A DNA stretch of 64,000 bases, from assembly GCA_963965975.1 (NCBI GenBank), contig OZ014411.1, positions 6,309,001 through 6,373,000 of the forward strand. Reading direction: 5' to 3'. Position 1 is the first letter of the stretch; each line of letters begins with the position of its first letter. The notes beneath the pieces were generated by a model that saw only the letters and a list, made by a program, of their open reading frames with translations, searched no databases and was not told where the DNA came from. Positions 21,140-33,850 of the stretch are shown here, one piece after another. Source of the stretch: Xestospongia bergquistia. Lineage: Eukaryota; Porifera; Demospongiae; Haplosclerida; Petrosiidae. Made by a program: the position numbers and the translations under genes.

Positions 21140-21360
21140 CATTCTATGGTGGAGTCACCTGTCAACTTATTTCATGACAAACCAACTGTTGTTGCTAAGT
21201 GAAAGACAGTCTGATGCCAATGTGTTCTGTAACTAGTAACCCCATTCTATGATGCAGTCAGCTGTTAACTCTAATCAAGTGTTGTTGCCAAGTGAAACTC
21301 AATGAGATGTCAATGTATCTTGTAACAATTAACCTATTCTATAATGTAGCCAAGTATAAT
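21140..21360. repeat. Degenerate tandem repeats of about 80-90 bp
   Basis: Two to three imperfect copies, recognisable by TGTTGTTGCYAAGTGAAA, an internal GATGYCAATGT, and a CATTCTATGRTG-like block. The same repeats occur in the second spacer at about 46385-46610. Confidence 0.55.
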
Positions 21361-21609
21361 TTTTTACTTCAGTTAAAGTCTTTTACTTTTGGGGCAGTTT
21401 GCCTCAAAATTCGGACACAACTCTTAAAACAAAAACTGAACAAGTATTGTGTCCTTGATGTGATTGCTATGTAGGGATGTCCATTCTGCCATTCCTACTT
21501 TGAGCTTGTTTGATTTGTTTTATTGCTATTCCTACATTAAATGAAATTATACTCTTTATTTGTAATTTTAAATAAAGATTATGCCAGCTGACTCTGTGAC
21601 AACTTGCAG

Positions 21610-21890
21610 AAGAGTTAACAAATTGACTTCAATATTGAATCTATAGAAAATTGACATCTGCAGAAAATTGACTTGATTGTATAATAGTTCTACAATGGAC
21701 TTCTTCACAGAAAGGGTTGAGAATGGGTCAGCAATTGACTACATAATAGAATAGGTCAGTAGTTGACTAAATTATAGAAAAAACTTGACTTTATTGCAGA
21801 ATGAATTGACAGTTGACTTTATTATTTGATATTTGACTAGCTTTAACATTTGATTACATAATACGATAGGTCAATAGTCGACTACATCAT
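21610..21890. repeat. Cluster of TTGAC(T) motifs
   Basis: About ten occurrences of TTGACT or close variants in some 280 bp, at irregular 15-40 bp spacing, joined by AT-rich linkers such as ACATAATAGAATAGG. It may be the residue of a short tandem repeat. A copy lies at 46868-47135. Confidence 0.5.
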
Positions 21891-22214
21891 AGCAGGATCA
21901 ATAATAATATAAAATAGGTTGAGCATTTGTCCAAAGTTATATACAAATGAAATGACAGCATTACAACAAACTGGCTCTTCAATAGTATCAATATCTTGAT
22001 TTATAAAGTTAAGATTGATAACATTATAATTACATGTATATGTACATGTCTAGGGAATTAATAAAGTCTTGACTGAATAGGTAACTTCTTTTAATGATAA
22101 TGTCCTTAATAATAATTGTATGTAACTCCTTATTTCAGAGGTGGTCTACAAGTACTTGTAAATAGGTTACTGTCTGTAATTAATACAGCTAATGCCACAT
22201 GTATTTAAGGTTAT

Positions 22215-22367
22215 TACAGCAATCTTATTAGCAACATTTGATCTTCAATCTTAAGTAAAACAAATTGTGTCTCTTCAAACAATGAACTTTGCAGTGTATT
22301 GCAAGTGACAACTAAATCTGGTCCAATAGTCATATTATAACTATTATATTCACCTAACAAACACTAA
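22215..22367 (+). pseudogene. WD40 3'-end remnant
   Basis: The region matches the last 50 codons of the WD40 gene (1472-1624) and its downstream sequence, but with CAA changed to TAA within the Leu-Gln-Ser-Gln region and further frame damage. Upstream homology to the WD40 gene is lost. It precedes a receptor remnant in the same tail-to-tail arrangement as the full genes. Confidence 0.75.
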
Positions 22368-22568
22368 AATGATACAAGAATGACATAAAATCAAGCACAC
22401 ATATTATCAAAGACAAAGCAGGTAGTCACAATTTAATTAATTAACATTATCGTTACTTTTAAACACTGTTCTTAATTATATACAAAATTAGTACAATAAA
22501 CAAAAAACAGCATTATAAAAAGATAGATGTTGATGTATATTTAGACTTATTGTTGTATAGGACTGACA

Positions 22569-25020
22569 TCAGATATTAATTGGAAAACTTTTCATTGATA
22601 CATATTCACTGTCTTCACAATTCTTGGGCTCTTCTGAGATGTCATCATCTCTTTCACTTTTTTGACTTGATAAATCATCAATAGATTCATATATTGGGTC
22701 ATAAATTGATTCAAAATATGATGTGTTATCGAATTGCTTTTTAAAATCATCTTCTGAAACTTCAATATCTTTTGCACATTCTTGATAAGAATTTAATTGA
22801 AATGTTTTGTTTCTTTGTGCTATTTCTAGCCTCCTCTTTAATAGCTTTTTTTAATTGTAACTAGTATCACCATAACACAAATAACAATTACTACAGAATG
22901 AAAGAGTAACGAACTAAGATTCAAGTCATTTCAGCTGTTCAACAATAATGCATACACAAAAACAATACCAATTCATGAACAGATACATATAAATGTCTCT
23001 ATATAAGCCATGCACTGATACTGGTTATGTGATGTTAACATTTCATACTTATAAATATTTAATAATGTGATAGCGAAAATGTCTGAATGTTGATTTAGTA
23101 AAGTTACTTACATATCAAAACAATCAGTGCTATAATAACACTTATTAGTATGTCTGTCAGATTCAGCTTGTTACCTCCTGCTTCTCTCTATATGAAAGAC
23201 ATAACACAACCAATAATGATAATTCTATAATCATGAATTTCTTACATTTCTGACTATAGTTGTTGGAGTGTTGGAAGAAATCACTAATGTAGATGACAAA
23301 GTACTGGTTGAGCTGATGATATTGTGAGAAAAACCTAATGAATAAATGATATTCTGTAGTTGTCATTATGTATACATCACAGCACAACCAAAGGGACTGC
23401 ATTGCAGATACATAAAATAAACCCAAGGGTCAATTATGGCACAACACACTGTGTAGTACATTAGATAATGGTAGGGCTATAACATGTTATGGCTTGATAC
23501 TATAGAAGCCCAGTGATGTTACAACATACTTTCTGCTAAAGTCAGTTCTGTAACCTAAATAAGTGCTGTTAGCAAGTCTAAACACTTTGTTAGCAGATTG
23601 AACTTCTATGGTATCGTGTCATTCTTCACTGATTATAGACATACTCATAACTTTTGGACAAACAGCCATCATTGTTACATGGTCAACACATACTCTCTCC
23701 ATGATAAGGTTGGAATGATCCCTTACTACATGGTGTACAGGGTTTGAAATCAGATGCTGAGAAAGTATCATCTAAACATAGCTCTAATAGAGAGAGAGAG
23801 AGAATAGAATTATAGCTATCATCATAAATTTATGAAATATCCAACATCTGTACTCAGTGTATTGGTATTTTAAATAAGGTAGTGAAACTTTAGGTCATTC
23901 AGATAAGAACAGGCTATATGCAAATTACCTATACAATCTGATTTCATTGTTGATCCAGAATCTACTGTGCTGAAATTAACAGGGCATCGAACACAGCTAG
24001 TTTGACCTTGCTGTTCTTGATAAGTACCCCTAGGGCACTCTGTGCATTGTGGTAATAACTCTTGTATGTAATGCCCATCACCAGTACTGACAAATGATGT
24101 CATTAATGAGCCACTATAATAACCAGAAACACATACCACTACAAAATAAGAAAGGTAGTAATAACATTATCAACATATTAATCACAATAACTTACCACAA
24201 ACAAGATGGTTTGGATGGAGTCCATATCCAGGTGGACATACATATGTACGAGGACCAATAGTATAATCAACAACTGTCACATTATAGTAAGTATCCTTGA
24301 TGTAAATCTGTAAAATTCCTTTCATTAAAGATGTGTTCAGGGAAAGTATTCCATCTTCTATTTGCTGTAAATTAGTGTTAACTTTGGACACAATAGATTT
24401 CACACCATTCCTAGAGTCATTGACTGATATGACAGAGTGTATTGCAAATTTCAAAACTAAAATATTTTCAAGCATAGAAACAGATGGTTTACTGAATAAA
24501 GTAAGATTTCCACTACTTTTGAGACTTTGTATAATTGACTCTGCAATACTGAGATCAAGATTATAATTATCATTAGCAGATATTATATTCACAGTCACTG
24601 GATGCTCAATGGTTACAATAGTAGCATACAAAATGTTAAGATATGTTGGACTTGAAGTAATATTGCCAACTGAGTTGTATGCCATACACTTGTACCATCC
24701 TTTATCACTTATTTGTGGCTTTAAAACAGTGTAGACATTAGATTCAACGTCTGGTATTTCTTCCCAACTATTCTCCTCTGTTTGCTTGTAAAACCATTTC
24801 CAACCAGGTTCTGGAGTGCCGTAAGCATCACAAGCCATTGATAAGCCATTACTATATCCTTCATATACTGTGAGAACAGATGGAAGTGAAAGATTTAGTT
24901 TTGGTAAACTAAGCACTTCAACTATTATTGTAGGTGATGTGGTAGACCCAGCATTGTTGACAGCTATACATTGGTACTTGCCAGCATCTGACATCTGAAT
25001 GTTGTAATACACTAATTCAT
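22569..25020 (-). pseudogene. Receptor remnant 1: 3' exons only, fused to WD40
   Basis: Recognisable parts: tail exon (22890-22569), membrane-span exon (23187-23112), stalk exon, second Cys-rich exon (about 23790-23645), first Cys-rich exon (24138-23929, intact) and the last 825 bases of the large exon (25020-24196) with the end of the first Ig and the whole second Ig domain. Lesions: a one-base deletion in the tail at the Lys-rich stretch near 22850, and TTA changed to TGA in the second Cys-rich exon. Everything upstream of the first Ig is missing; sequence switches to the WD40 gene at 25020/25021. No start or signal peptide remains. Confidence 0.85.
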
Positions 25021-26114
25021 CAGCTGTTAAAGTGCATAATAAATCGTTTATTTTCTCAGGTTCTAATGATAAATCACTGAAGATATGGAACCCATGGAAT
25101 GTACATAATCTTCAGACTAATGAACAACATCTAAAGCAGCCTGAATGTATAGCAATGACATCTTGTGGTTCCAAAACCATTTCTGGGTCTCCAGATTCAA
25201 TCAAGATTTGGGAAACATCATCTGGCAAATGCTTATGTACCTTTGCAATCCCTGCATCATGCATCTTCATTCATGAACACAAGGACAATATTGCCATTTC
25301 GGGATCAAACGAAGGAATGTTAAACATTCTAGATTTAATTGACTTCGTTGTAGTTCACTCGTTTAAAGGGCATGACAGACGCATTACTAGCATTGCAACA
25401 CTACAACAAAGTAGTCGTGTCCTAACTGCATCAGCTGATAGTTTTATAAAAGAGTGGACTTGTGATAATTGGTAATGCCTTAATGTATATGCTGGTCACA
25501 CAGCTGGCATTGAATGTATAGCCATCTCAAGCAATTGTCATATACTAGCAACTGGGTCAATTGATTGTACAATTGGAATGTGGCACTCACCAGAAGAAAG
25601 AGTGTTTTTACAAGGTCATAAGAAGTCAGTCACATGTGTTAGCATGTGCTCAGACAAAATAGCTTCAGGTAGTGGTGACTTCACACTCAGGATATGGAAT
25701 ATTAAGACAGCTACGTGTATGCATGTGATGCATTTTACTGATAGTGTCAAGTGCCTTTTACTTGATAGTGAGGTAGTGATTGCTGGTGCTCATTGTGCAA
25801 AAGAACAACTTAAATCGCGGAATGTACATAATGGAACATACATCCATTCTTACATAGGCCATACTCATGCTGTGATGTGCATGCTTACAATTACTTGTAG
25901 GAATTGTGAATACTTGATTACTGGGTCTCGAGATGGGAAAGTTAAGCTATGGAAGAAGAGTACAGCAATCTTATTAGCAACATTTGATCTTCAATCTCAA
26001 GTAAAACATATTTGTGCTGTTTCAAATGATGAAGTTTGCACTGTATTATCAGCAACAACTAAATCTGGTCCAATAGCCATATTAAAAGTATTACATCCAC
26101 CTAACAAACACTAA
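25021..26114 (+). pseudogene. WD40 gene copy lacking first repeats, one nonsense codon
   Basis: The copy corresponds to 534-1624 of the first WD40 gene, starting within the fifth repeat (AVKVHNKSF). There is no ATG at its start. A TCA to TAA change after KEWTCDNW stops the frame at 25473-25475, and the same frame then continues to the normal end. It lies next to R2, convergent with it, in the same arrangement as the intact pair. The truncation point is the junction with receptor remnant 1. Confidence 0.85.
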
Positions 26115-26291
26115 AATGATACAAGAATGACATAAAATCAAACATACATATTATCAAAGGAAAGGCACAGAGTGACAATTTATTTCAATAACATTATTGT
26201 TAATTTTACCCCATTCTTAATTGTATACAAAATTAGTACAGTGAACAAAAAACAGCTTTCATTAAAATAAAGTGTTGATGTACAGTTAGAC

Positions 26292-27951
26292 TTATTGAGA
26301 AATAGGACTGTCGCCAAACATGGGACAACCTTTCCTTGATTCATAGTCATAGTCTTCACAATTCTTGGGCTCTTCTAAGATCTCATCATCACTTTCATTT
26401 TGTTGACTTGATGAATCATCAATAGATTCATATATTGGGTCATAAGTTGAGTCCAAACATGGTGTGTCACCTAATTGCTTTTTAAAATCATCTTCTGAAA
26501 CTTCAATATCTTTTCCACAATCTTGATAAGGATTTAATTCAAGTGTATTGTTGTTACTTTGTGCTATTTCTAGCCTCCTCTTTAACTGCTTGTTTCTAAT
26601 TGTAACTAGTACCACCATAACACAAATAACAATTACTACAGAATGAAAGAGTAACTAACTAAGATTCTAGTCATTTCAATGTAATCCTGTTCACCAATAA
26701 TGCATACACAAAAACAATACCAATTCACAATCAGATACATGTAAACATCTCTATATAAACCATGCACTGATACTGGTTATGTGATGTTAACATTTCATAC
26801 TAATAAATATTTGAAAATATCTGAATGTTGATTTAGTAAAGCTACTTACACATCAAAACAATCAGTGCTATAATAACACTTATTATTATGGTTGTCAGAT
26901 TGAGCTTGTTACCTCCTGCTCCTCTCTATATGAAAGACATGACACAACCAATAATGATAATTATATCATTATGAATATTCTTACATTGAATATTGCTGTT
27001 GGGGTGTTGGAAGAAATCACTGTTGCTGTTTGAGTGTCGGAAGAAATCACTGATGTCAATGACAAAGTACTGGTTGAGCTGATGATATTATGAGAAGAAC
27101 CTAATGAATAAAGGATGTAAATGTACAATAGTAACTTTCATTATGTATACGTTATAGCCCAGCCACAAGAACTGTATTGCAGATACAGTGTACTGTGACA
27201 TAAAATAAACCAAGGGTTGATTATGGTACAACACATAAGATACAGGTAGGGCTATAACATATTATAGATTAATACTATAGAAGTCCAAATTGATGTTACA
27301 GCCCAGTATCTGCTGAAGTCAGTGCTGTATCCTTGATACATTGGTATTGGTATTATCAAATCCAATCATTTTGTTAGCAGATTGAACTATGGTATCATGT
27401 CATATAGCTCTTCTTTACTGATTATAAACATACCCATAATTTTTTGACAGGCAGGCACATCACTATCATTGTTACATGGTAAACACCTAATCTGTCCACG
27501 ATGAGGTTGGAATGATCCCTTACTACATGATGTACAGGGTTTGAAACCAGATACAGAGAAGGTATCATGTAAACATAGCTCTAATACAGAAAGAAAGAGA
27601 GTAGAATTGTCATTATCAGCATAAAATCATAAAAAAAACAATGTCTGTACTTTATACAGTATTGACTTAGCCAACACTAGGTAAGGTAGAAATGCAGGTA
27701 CTTTATATCATTCACATAAGAACAGGCTATATGCAAATTACCTATACAATCTGATTTCATTGTTGATCCAGAATCTACTGTGCTGAAATTAACAGGGCAT
27801 CGAACACAGCTAGTTTGACCTTGCTGTTCTTGATAAGTACCCCTAGGGCACTCTGTGCATTGTGGTAATAACTCTTGTATGTAATGCCCATCACCAGTAC
27901 TGACAAATGATGTCATTAATGAGCCACTATAATAACCAGAAACACATACCA
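26292..27951 (-). CDS. R2 3' exons: Cys-rich repeats, stalk, membrane span, tail
   Basis: Exons 27951-27742, 27580-27434, 27100-26985, 26925-26850 and 26635-26292 have the same lengths as in R1 and are open. The tail keeps [12 protein letters not shown] (SxYxxI) but the last tyrosine motif reads DYESRKG, so the YxxM of R1 is lost. Confidence 0.75.
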
Positions 27952-28008
27952 CTACAAAATAAGAAAGGTAGTAATAACATTATCAACATATTAATCACAA
28001 TAACTTAC

Positions 28009-31000
28009 CACAAACAAGATGGTTTGGATGGAGTCCATATCCAGGTGGACATACATATGTACGAGGACCAATAGTATAATCAACAACTGTCACATTATAG
28101 TAAGTATCCTTGATGTAAATCTGTAAAATTCCTTTCATTAAAGATGTGTTCAGGGAAAGCATTCCATCTTCTATTTGCTGTAAATTAGTGTTAACTTTGG
28201 ACACAATAGATTTCACACCATTCCTAGAGTCATTGACTGATATGACAGAGTGTATTGCAAATTTCAAAACTAAAATATTTTCAAGCATAGAAACAGATGG
28301 TTTACTGAATAAAGTAAGATTTCCACTACTTTTGAGACTTTGTATAATTGACTCTGCAATACTGAGATCAAGATTATAATTATCATTAGCAGATATTATA
28401 TTCACAGTCACTGGATAATCAATGGTTACAATAGTAGCATACAAAATGTTAAGATATGTTGGACTTGAAGTAATATTGCCAACTGAGTTGTATGCCATAC
28501 ACTTGTACCATCCTTTATCACTTATTTGTGGCTTTAAAACAGTGTAGACATTAGATTCAACATCTGGTATTTCTTCCCAACTATTCTCCTCTGTTTGCTT
28601 GTAAAACCATTTCCAACCAGGTTCTGGAGTGCCGTAAGCATCACAAGCCATTGATAAGCCATTACTATATCCTTCATATACTGTGAGAACAGATGGAAGT
28701 GAAAGATTTAGTTTTGGCAAACTAAGCACTTCAACTATTATTGTAGGTGATGTGGTAGACCCAGCATTGTTGACAGCTATACATTGGTACTTCCCAGCAT
28801 CTGACATCTGAATGTTGTAATACACTAATTCATTTGTGGAGCAATTAGGATGTATTATGCCGTTTTTTGTCCAGTACCATGTCACAGCAACACTTGATTC
28901 TACTTCACAATGCAAAACATTTAATTGGGCTCCTTCTAAAACCTCAATGACAAGAGGTGGATAGTCTATTATTACAGGTGGCTTTCTACACCAATAATGA
29001 AGAGACTTTATTGATAAAATCACATTTAGAAATTGAGACAGTGTGGATATACCCTCTTTGTATGACATACTCTTATCATAACCAACTCTTGAGAGGCTAT
29101 CTTTGAAGGAGAGTAGTTTATTGAGTATGACTTTGGATTCATCTGCTCTAGTGTCTTCAATTATATACTGAGTAAGTTTAAATGCATTTTCAAGACAATC
29201 TAAGAAACTGGAGCATCCAAATGACTCTGTCTGACTAGCATTGACATGGATGTTCTCCATCTTTACTTGCCATATTGGGAAGGAAAATGTGGATAGAAGT
29301 TTTAGGAGATGATCAATTGACGTATCTTCTATACTGGAAAGATCAGCAAGATTTTGAAGTATTGATTTTGCATTAAAATTATTGCCATATATTCTCATCA
29401 GGTCTGTTTCATTGTCAACATTTGATATGTTCATAAAGGATTCCTTTGTATGGTTTAACTGTACAAATGAGGACACCAGACTCTCTAATATCTGTTTAAC
29501 ATAGCTATCAATATTTTGTATGCTGATGCAGGTGTCAGAGAAAAGGTGATTTGATGTCACTCTTCCAGTCATATCACGCTTTCTTCTCTCTCTAGTTTGA
29601 CTAACAATGTATGATTGTAAAATATTTGTGGTAATTAGCCGAAGATTGTAATGTCTTGGTTGTAGAAAATTGATTGTAACATTAACTTCAGAAGTTTTCT
29701 TAATTGAAGGAACATAGTATTGAATGTTGACAGGAAAAGCAATGGGAGTTTCATTGGTGAGAAGTATCCTGAAAGACACATTTGTTATTATAACAAAATC
29801 CAATAACTGTGATGGTAAGAGATTACTGACACTGATAAATGGATGATATATCTTTGTTTCTTGAATAAGAGTTTGATTTGATAACAAATTTATTAAATAG
29901 CTTTTCTCAGCATTTTCTAAAGCAATACTAAGCATATCATGTTGTTTCTGGGTGGAAAGAAGTTGCACTTTTTCTTTTGTCAAATTGATACTATTCATTA
30001 CAAATGAATATTTTAATGCCATATAAGTACTGTATTGTTGACTGAGATCAGAATGTTCGTTGTCCATTGCTTCCAACCATTGAAGTTGCTGCTGTTGGCA
30101 GTCAACATTTTCAAGTATACAATCAGGATCAAAAGTCAAATATTCACAGTCATTTTCCTTGCAGTACATATTCAATGTTGATGTATTATATGAAGCAGTG
30201 ACACAAGACTTCTTCACTGTTTGGTTTATATATGTAGTTTGTATGTAAGGGCTGTCATAATAATCACTAAAAGGAACTTTTTGTGATAAACAACATGACA
30301 TTTCAGACAGATAGACCTTTGTGTACCATGTGATCTCTAAGCATTTTTTGCATATTGTAGCATGCCTCCAATTCTTCTTCAATTTCTTATGAAAATGAGT
30401 TACACTATGATTTACAGAAGTTATTACATCACAACTACTAACAACATCTAACTGTGTGTTCTCTAACACTGATGAACATGTCACTCCTGACTTACAAACA
30501 CTATTGCTACAGGTTTCTTCAACACACAAGTCATACAGTGATAGTGTGGTGTTAAATACTTCTGTATAATTAGTCAATGTATTGTTAAGGACATTTGTAG
30601 CTGTTTGAAGTTGGTTTTGCAAAGCAAGGTTTAAATAGTAGCTTTGATTGTAGGATAGCTCTGCTTCTGATAAGTCTTTTTTCTTTTGTTCAAGCTGTCT
30701 ATATAGATTATCTCGCCAATTTAAAGAATTGTTTATGCTTCTTTCAACATTTTTCTGTTTCATCACAATGTCATCTATTTCTGATGATAAATGCTCACCC
30801 AAGTAAACAGAAATACTAGACAAAAAGCTGCCTGGCTCACTGTGAAACTTGCTGTCAATATACAGTTCATCATAACTTTCATTTAATGGTGAACTACCAA
30901 CAATGCTAACATCATAAGTATTAAATATAGTGATAGTCCCCTTAAAATGTATGGTATTGTTTTCAATTTTGGCATTGGTTGTGAGGTATGTATCAAATAA

Positions 31001-31458
31001 TGCTATCTGCACTGTAGATACTATGCCACTTACAGCATTGCTATCAGAGAAAAATGATACTTCAATGAAACATTCATTTTCCTCTGATCTTTGCAGTTTA
31101 TAATACTTGCCAATCTGGCTGTATGATGATGACACCAGCGTTGAGTGTAAAAGAAAAGAGACTGAGCTCTTCATAACGTTTGACTTATAGATACCTGGTA
31201 ACAAAACTGCATGTCTAAAACCAGCTGTTAACTGCAGATTCCCCAGTCTCACAAAGAGACAGTCTGAGATGAGGCTCATGTTGTTGACATTCAAATTATT
31301 GTCGAGATTTAGAAAAGCATATATTAAACAGTTTTGTTTGTTTTCTGGTGTAACAAAATGTTTCAAGTAAAAAGGATCTTGAATGACTGAATTAGTATCG
31401 TATGTGAGTACAAAGGACAATCCTGGTGGTAATGCTGATTTAGCAGCTGAATAAGATC
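28009..31458 (-). CDS. R2 large ectodomain exon with two Ig domains
   Basis: 3450 bases, fully open, and the same domain order as the R1 exon 3518-6967. The furin-type site is RERRKRDM here. Differences from R1 are scattered and some cluster, for example the C-terminal NGVKS, NLQQIE and KGILQIY block where R1 has NDVKS, NLHQIE and KGHIRIY. Confidence 0.8.
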
Positions 31459-31645
31459 CTACAGGGATTAAGAAATGAAAAATCACAGATATTAAACATA
31501 AGGGAAATATTGCCATGATGTTTCCTGACCATCATATGATATGACCAACCATAACAACTACTACTACAAATATGGTCGTAATCACACTTTCATAACAATC
31601 CAATATAACTTAAAACACCAACAATACACACGTACTGTAACAAAC

Positions 31646-33214
31646 CTGGGAATGAAAAAATGCTAGGCCTGTTTGATTTAAGATAGAGGTAAACACGTCT
31701 GTGATTGATAAGTGTAGTTATATTCAATTTAATATCTCCCTTCAATAAACCAGGCACCTATTATAGATAAAAGTAGATGATTTTCATATTGTAATTAAAA
31801 GTGCACATACCTCTCCTTCGTTAACTTTTGATTGATGAAGTACTGATCCTTCAAATTCCATATCTACTATAAGATTGATTACCTCCACTGAATGATCTTG
31901 ACATCACTATGTCGATCTCAAAGTCATATTTTGGCAAAACTGGAGTAAAAAAGCCAGAGCCATTCCAAAATTTGGAATCCTTTAATAAATGATATCGTTT
32001 TCCATATTCTTGGAATGATATTGATTTGAAGTAAAGGTAACTGTTTTCTTTAAGCAGCATTTGTATTGATGGAAGCCCCACTAGAAGTGAGGGTTGCAGC
32101 GCATTTGGGATAGCTACATTAAAAGTAGTAGTCACTTCACTGCATAAGTCCACCACCATGCAAAATGGATTTGAAGTTGTAAGATATAAAAAGATAGGAA
32201 AGGAGTCTATTGTGATGAGTACTGTGGATGTTGTTCTCACAGCATAAAGAAAGCTCTTGGGTTGTTGTGCACTAACATTATGACATCCAGTTACACCTTT
32301 TAAATCATTTGCAGTCCCAAAAAAGGCCATGTAGTCATATAAGGAGTATGAACGAGTCTTAGATAAATGAACAGAAATGGAAAGCCATGGAGGTAAAAAA
32401 TCATTTATCTTATCCAAAAAAGTTGTGACTAAACTATCCTGTTGTAAGAGCTCACCAATAGTTTCAGGATTATACGATATCATTGAGTATGTTGGTAAAC
32501 ATTCTACATTACCACTACGTTCACATGACATACATCTGTCATTTGTATTATCACCTGATGCAAACAATGAGAACGCGGATCTAAAATCATCATTCAACTG
32601 AACTCCTGCTAGTGATAAAGGAAGATAAAGTGAAGATTTGCTAAGAAAGACAACTCCATCAGTACTGTTATCACTTCTCCATTTACAAGAAGAATATAGT
32701 GAAATTTTAGAAGCACATTGGTATGGTGTAAAGGCAAGGTCTTTCCAACAACATCCAATACCTAAATGACCTTTTTTCAAACCTAATTTGGAAAAGTAGT
32801 CATTTCTTGACCTTTTACTTTTACTGGAAGTAACAATTATAGGTACATCCTCGGGTGTAGCAAAGTCAAGACCTGGTAAAATTTTGTACGTAATTTTATA
32901 AAGCCCAGATGTATTAGCTTTTATGTTATACAAGTTCCGACTAGAATCTGACTTAACATCAATGAATGAACTTGTAAGCAGACTAAGAGCTGAATTGTTA
33001 CTTGACTTGATAAAAATCTTTACTGGAGCTGAAGAAAATCGGATATTCTGACTACTACCTTCACTCAAAATAGGTACAGGGTAGGTTAGTAAAGTACCAA
33101 TCTGACACCACTCTCCTATAAACATTGTTCCCTCACAATTGCAGCTTATGTCACCTCCACTAGTTACAGAGCATTTACCTGGGTAGCATGGATTTTGTTG
33201 GCATTCATCTTTTA
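31646..33214 (-). pseudogene. R2 exons 14-15: EGF/unassigned exon with GATT insertion, and linker exon
   Basis: Exon 33214-31811 is 1404 bases, four more than in R1 and R3, because GATT is doubled near 31873-31880. The frame goes from SFSGGN into a short wrong tail and stops at 31851. The basic site reads KSKR instead of the RSKR of R1. The linker exon 31757-31646 is unchanged. Confidence 0.7.
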
Positions 33215-33266
33215 CTAAAGAGAATGAAGTAAAAACATTAACAATGTGTGTTAATTATTATCTCAC

Positions 33267-33644
33267 CTACGCATCTATTGCTAGAATTCCAATTGACACT
33301 ATCACTGTCATTTAGTGTACATGTTTGTTCCCATTCTATAGTCCTTGGAATTCCTTCTACTTCATAGCCATGTTTGCATAAGAGACGACAAGTAGATTTG
33401 TATCTGTCATCACAAGGATATGTGACAACAGAATTCATAGGAGGAACTAGAACAGGACATTGTGATCGATGACATAGGGGATGAAGTCCTGACCATGTCT
33501 GATTTGGCAAACATGTACGAGATATTGATCCTGTGATGTAATAGCCTGGATCACAAGTAAACGTACAGTTCTGATTTGTAACTTGAAGTCCAGTACAAAT
33601 CATATGACCATTTAAAGGAGCAAAAATGGCTGAACAGTTTAAAG
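33267..33644 (-). CDS. R2 sushi exon
   Basis: Same 378-base exon as in R1, open, with two sushi domains and only scattered substitutions (for example TGLQVTNQN where R1 has TGRQVTNQN). Confidence 0.75.
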
Positions 33645-33850
33645 CTAAAAACAGAAAATTCATTGTAATAATTGAAGTGGTTATGCTAACTAGTTTAACA
33701 CCAAACACTACATTAATTTAGCATGAAAAATGAAATCAACTGTATTATATGTGCCCTAATGACCATTGTGTAATAATCTTCATCCTAGAATCAATAAATT
33801 CTTTTAAAATTTGGAGTCACTGTATGTCCCTTTTAAAAATGCTTACATAC

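Larger units (their letters stand above)
19428..22214. other. Intergenic spacer upstream of R1
   Basis: AT-rich spacer of 2.8 kb that should contain the R1 promoter. It holds a perfect inverted repeat at 19495-19535, degenerate repeats around 21140-21360 and a TTGAC-rich stretch around 21610-21890. A diverged homologue lies at 44869-47461. No convincing gene is seen. Confidence 0.6.

Noticed and set aside
22592-22777. Open frame [15 protein letters not shown], also at 47840
   Set aside because: Alternative frame over the receptor tail exon; the tail frame with [10 protein letters not shown] is the conserved one.
23163-23426. 87-residue frame MGLFYVSAMQ over the stalk region
   Set aside because: Crosses an intron and stalk exon in the wrong frame; only its position in the repeated block makes it recur.
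24333-24566. Open frame on the plus strand opposite the receptor's Ig exon, repeated at 28146, 49590 and elsewhere
   Set aside because: It is conserved only because the antisense exon is; no start context or domain, and it overlaps a well-supported coding exon.
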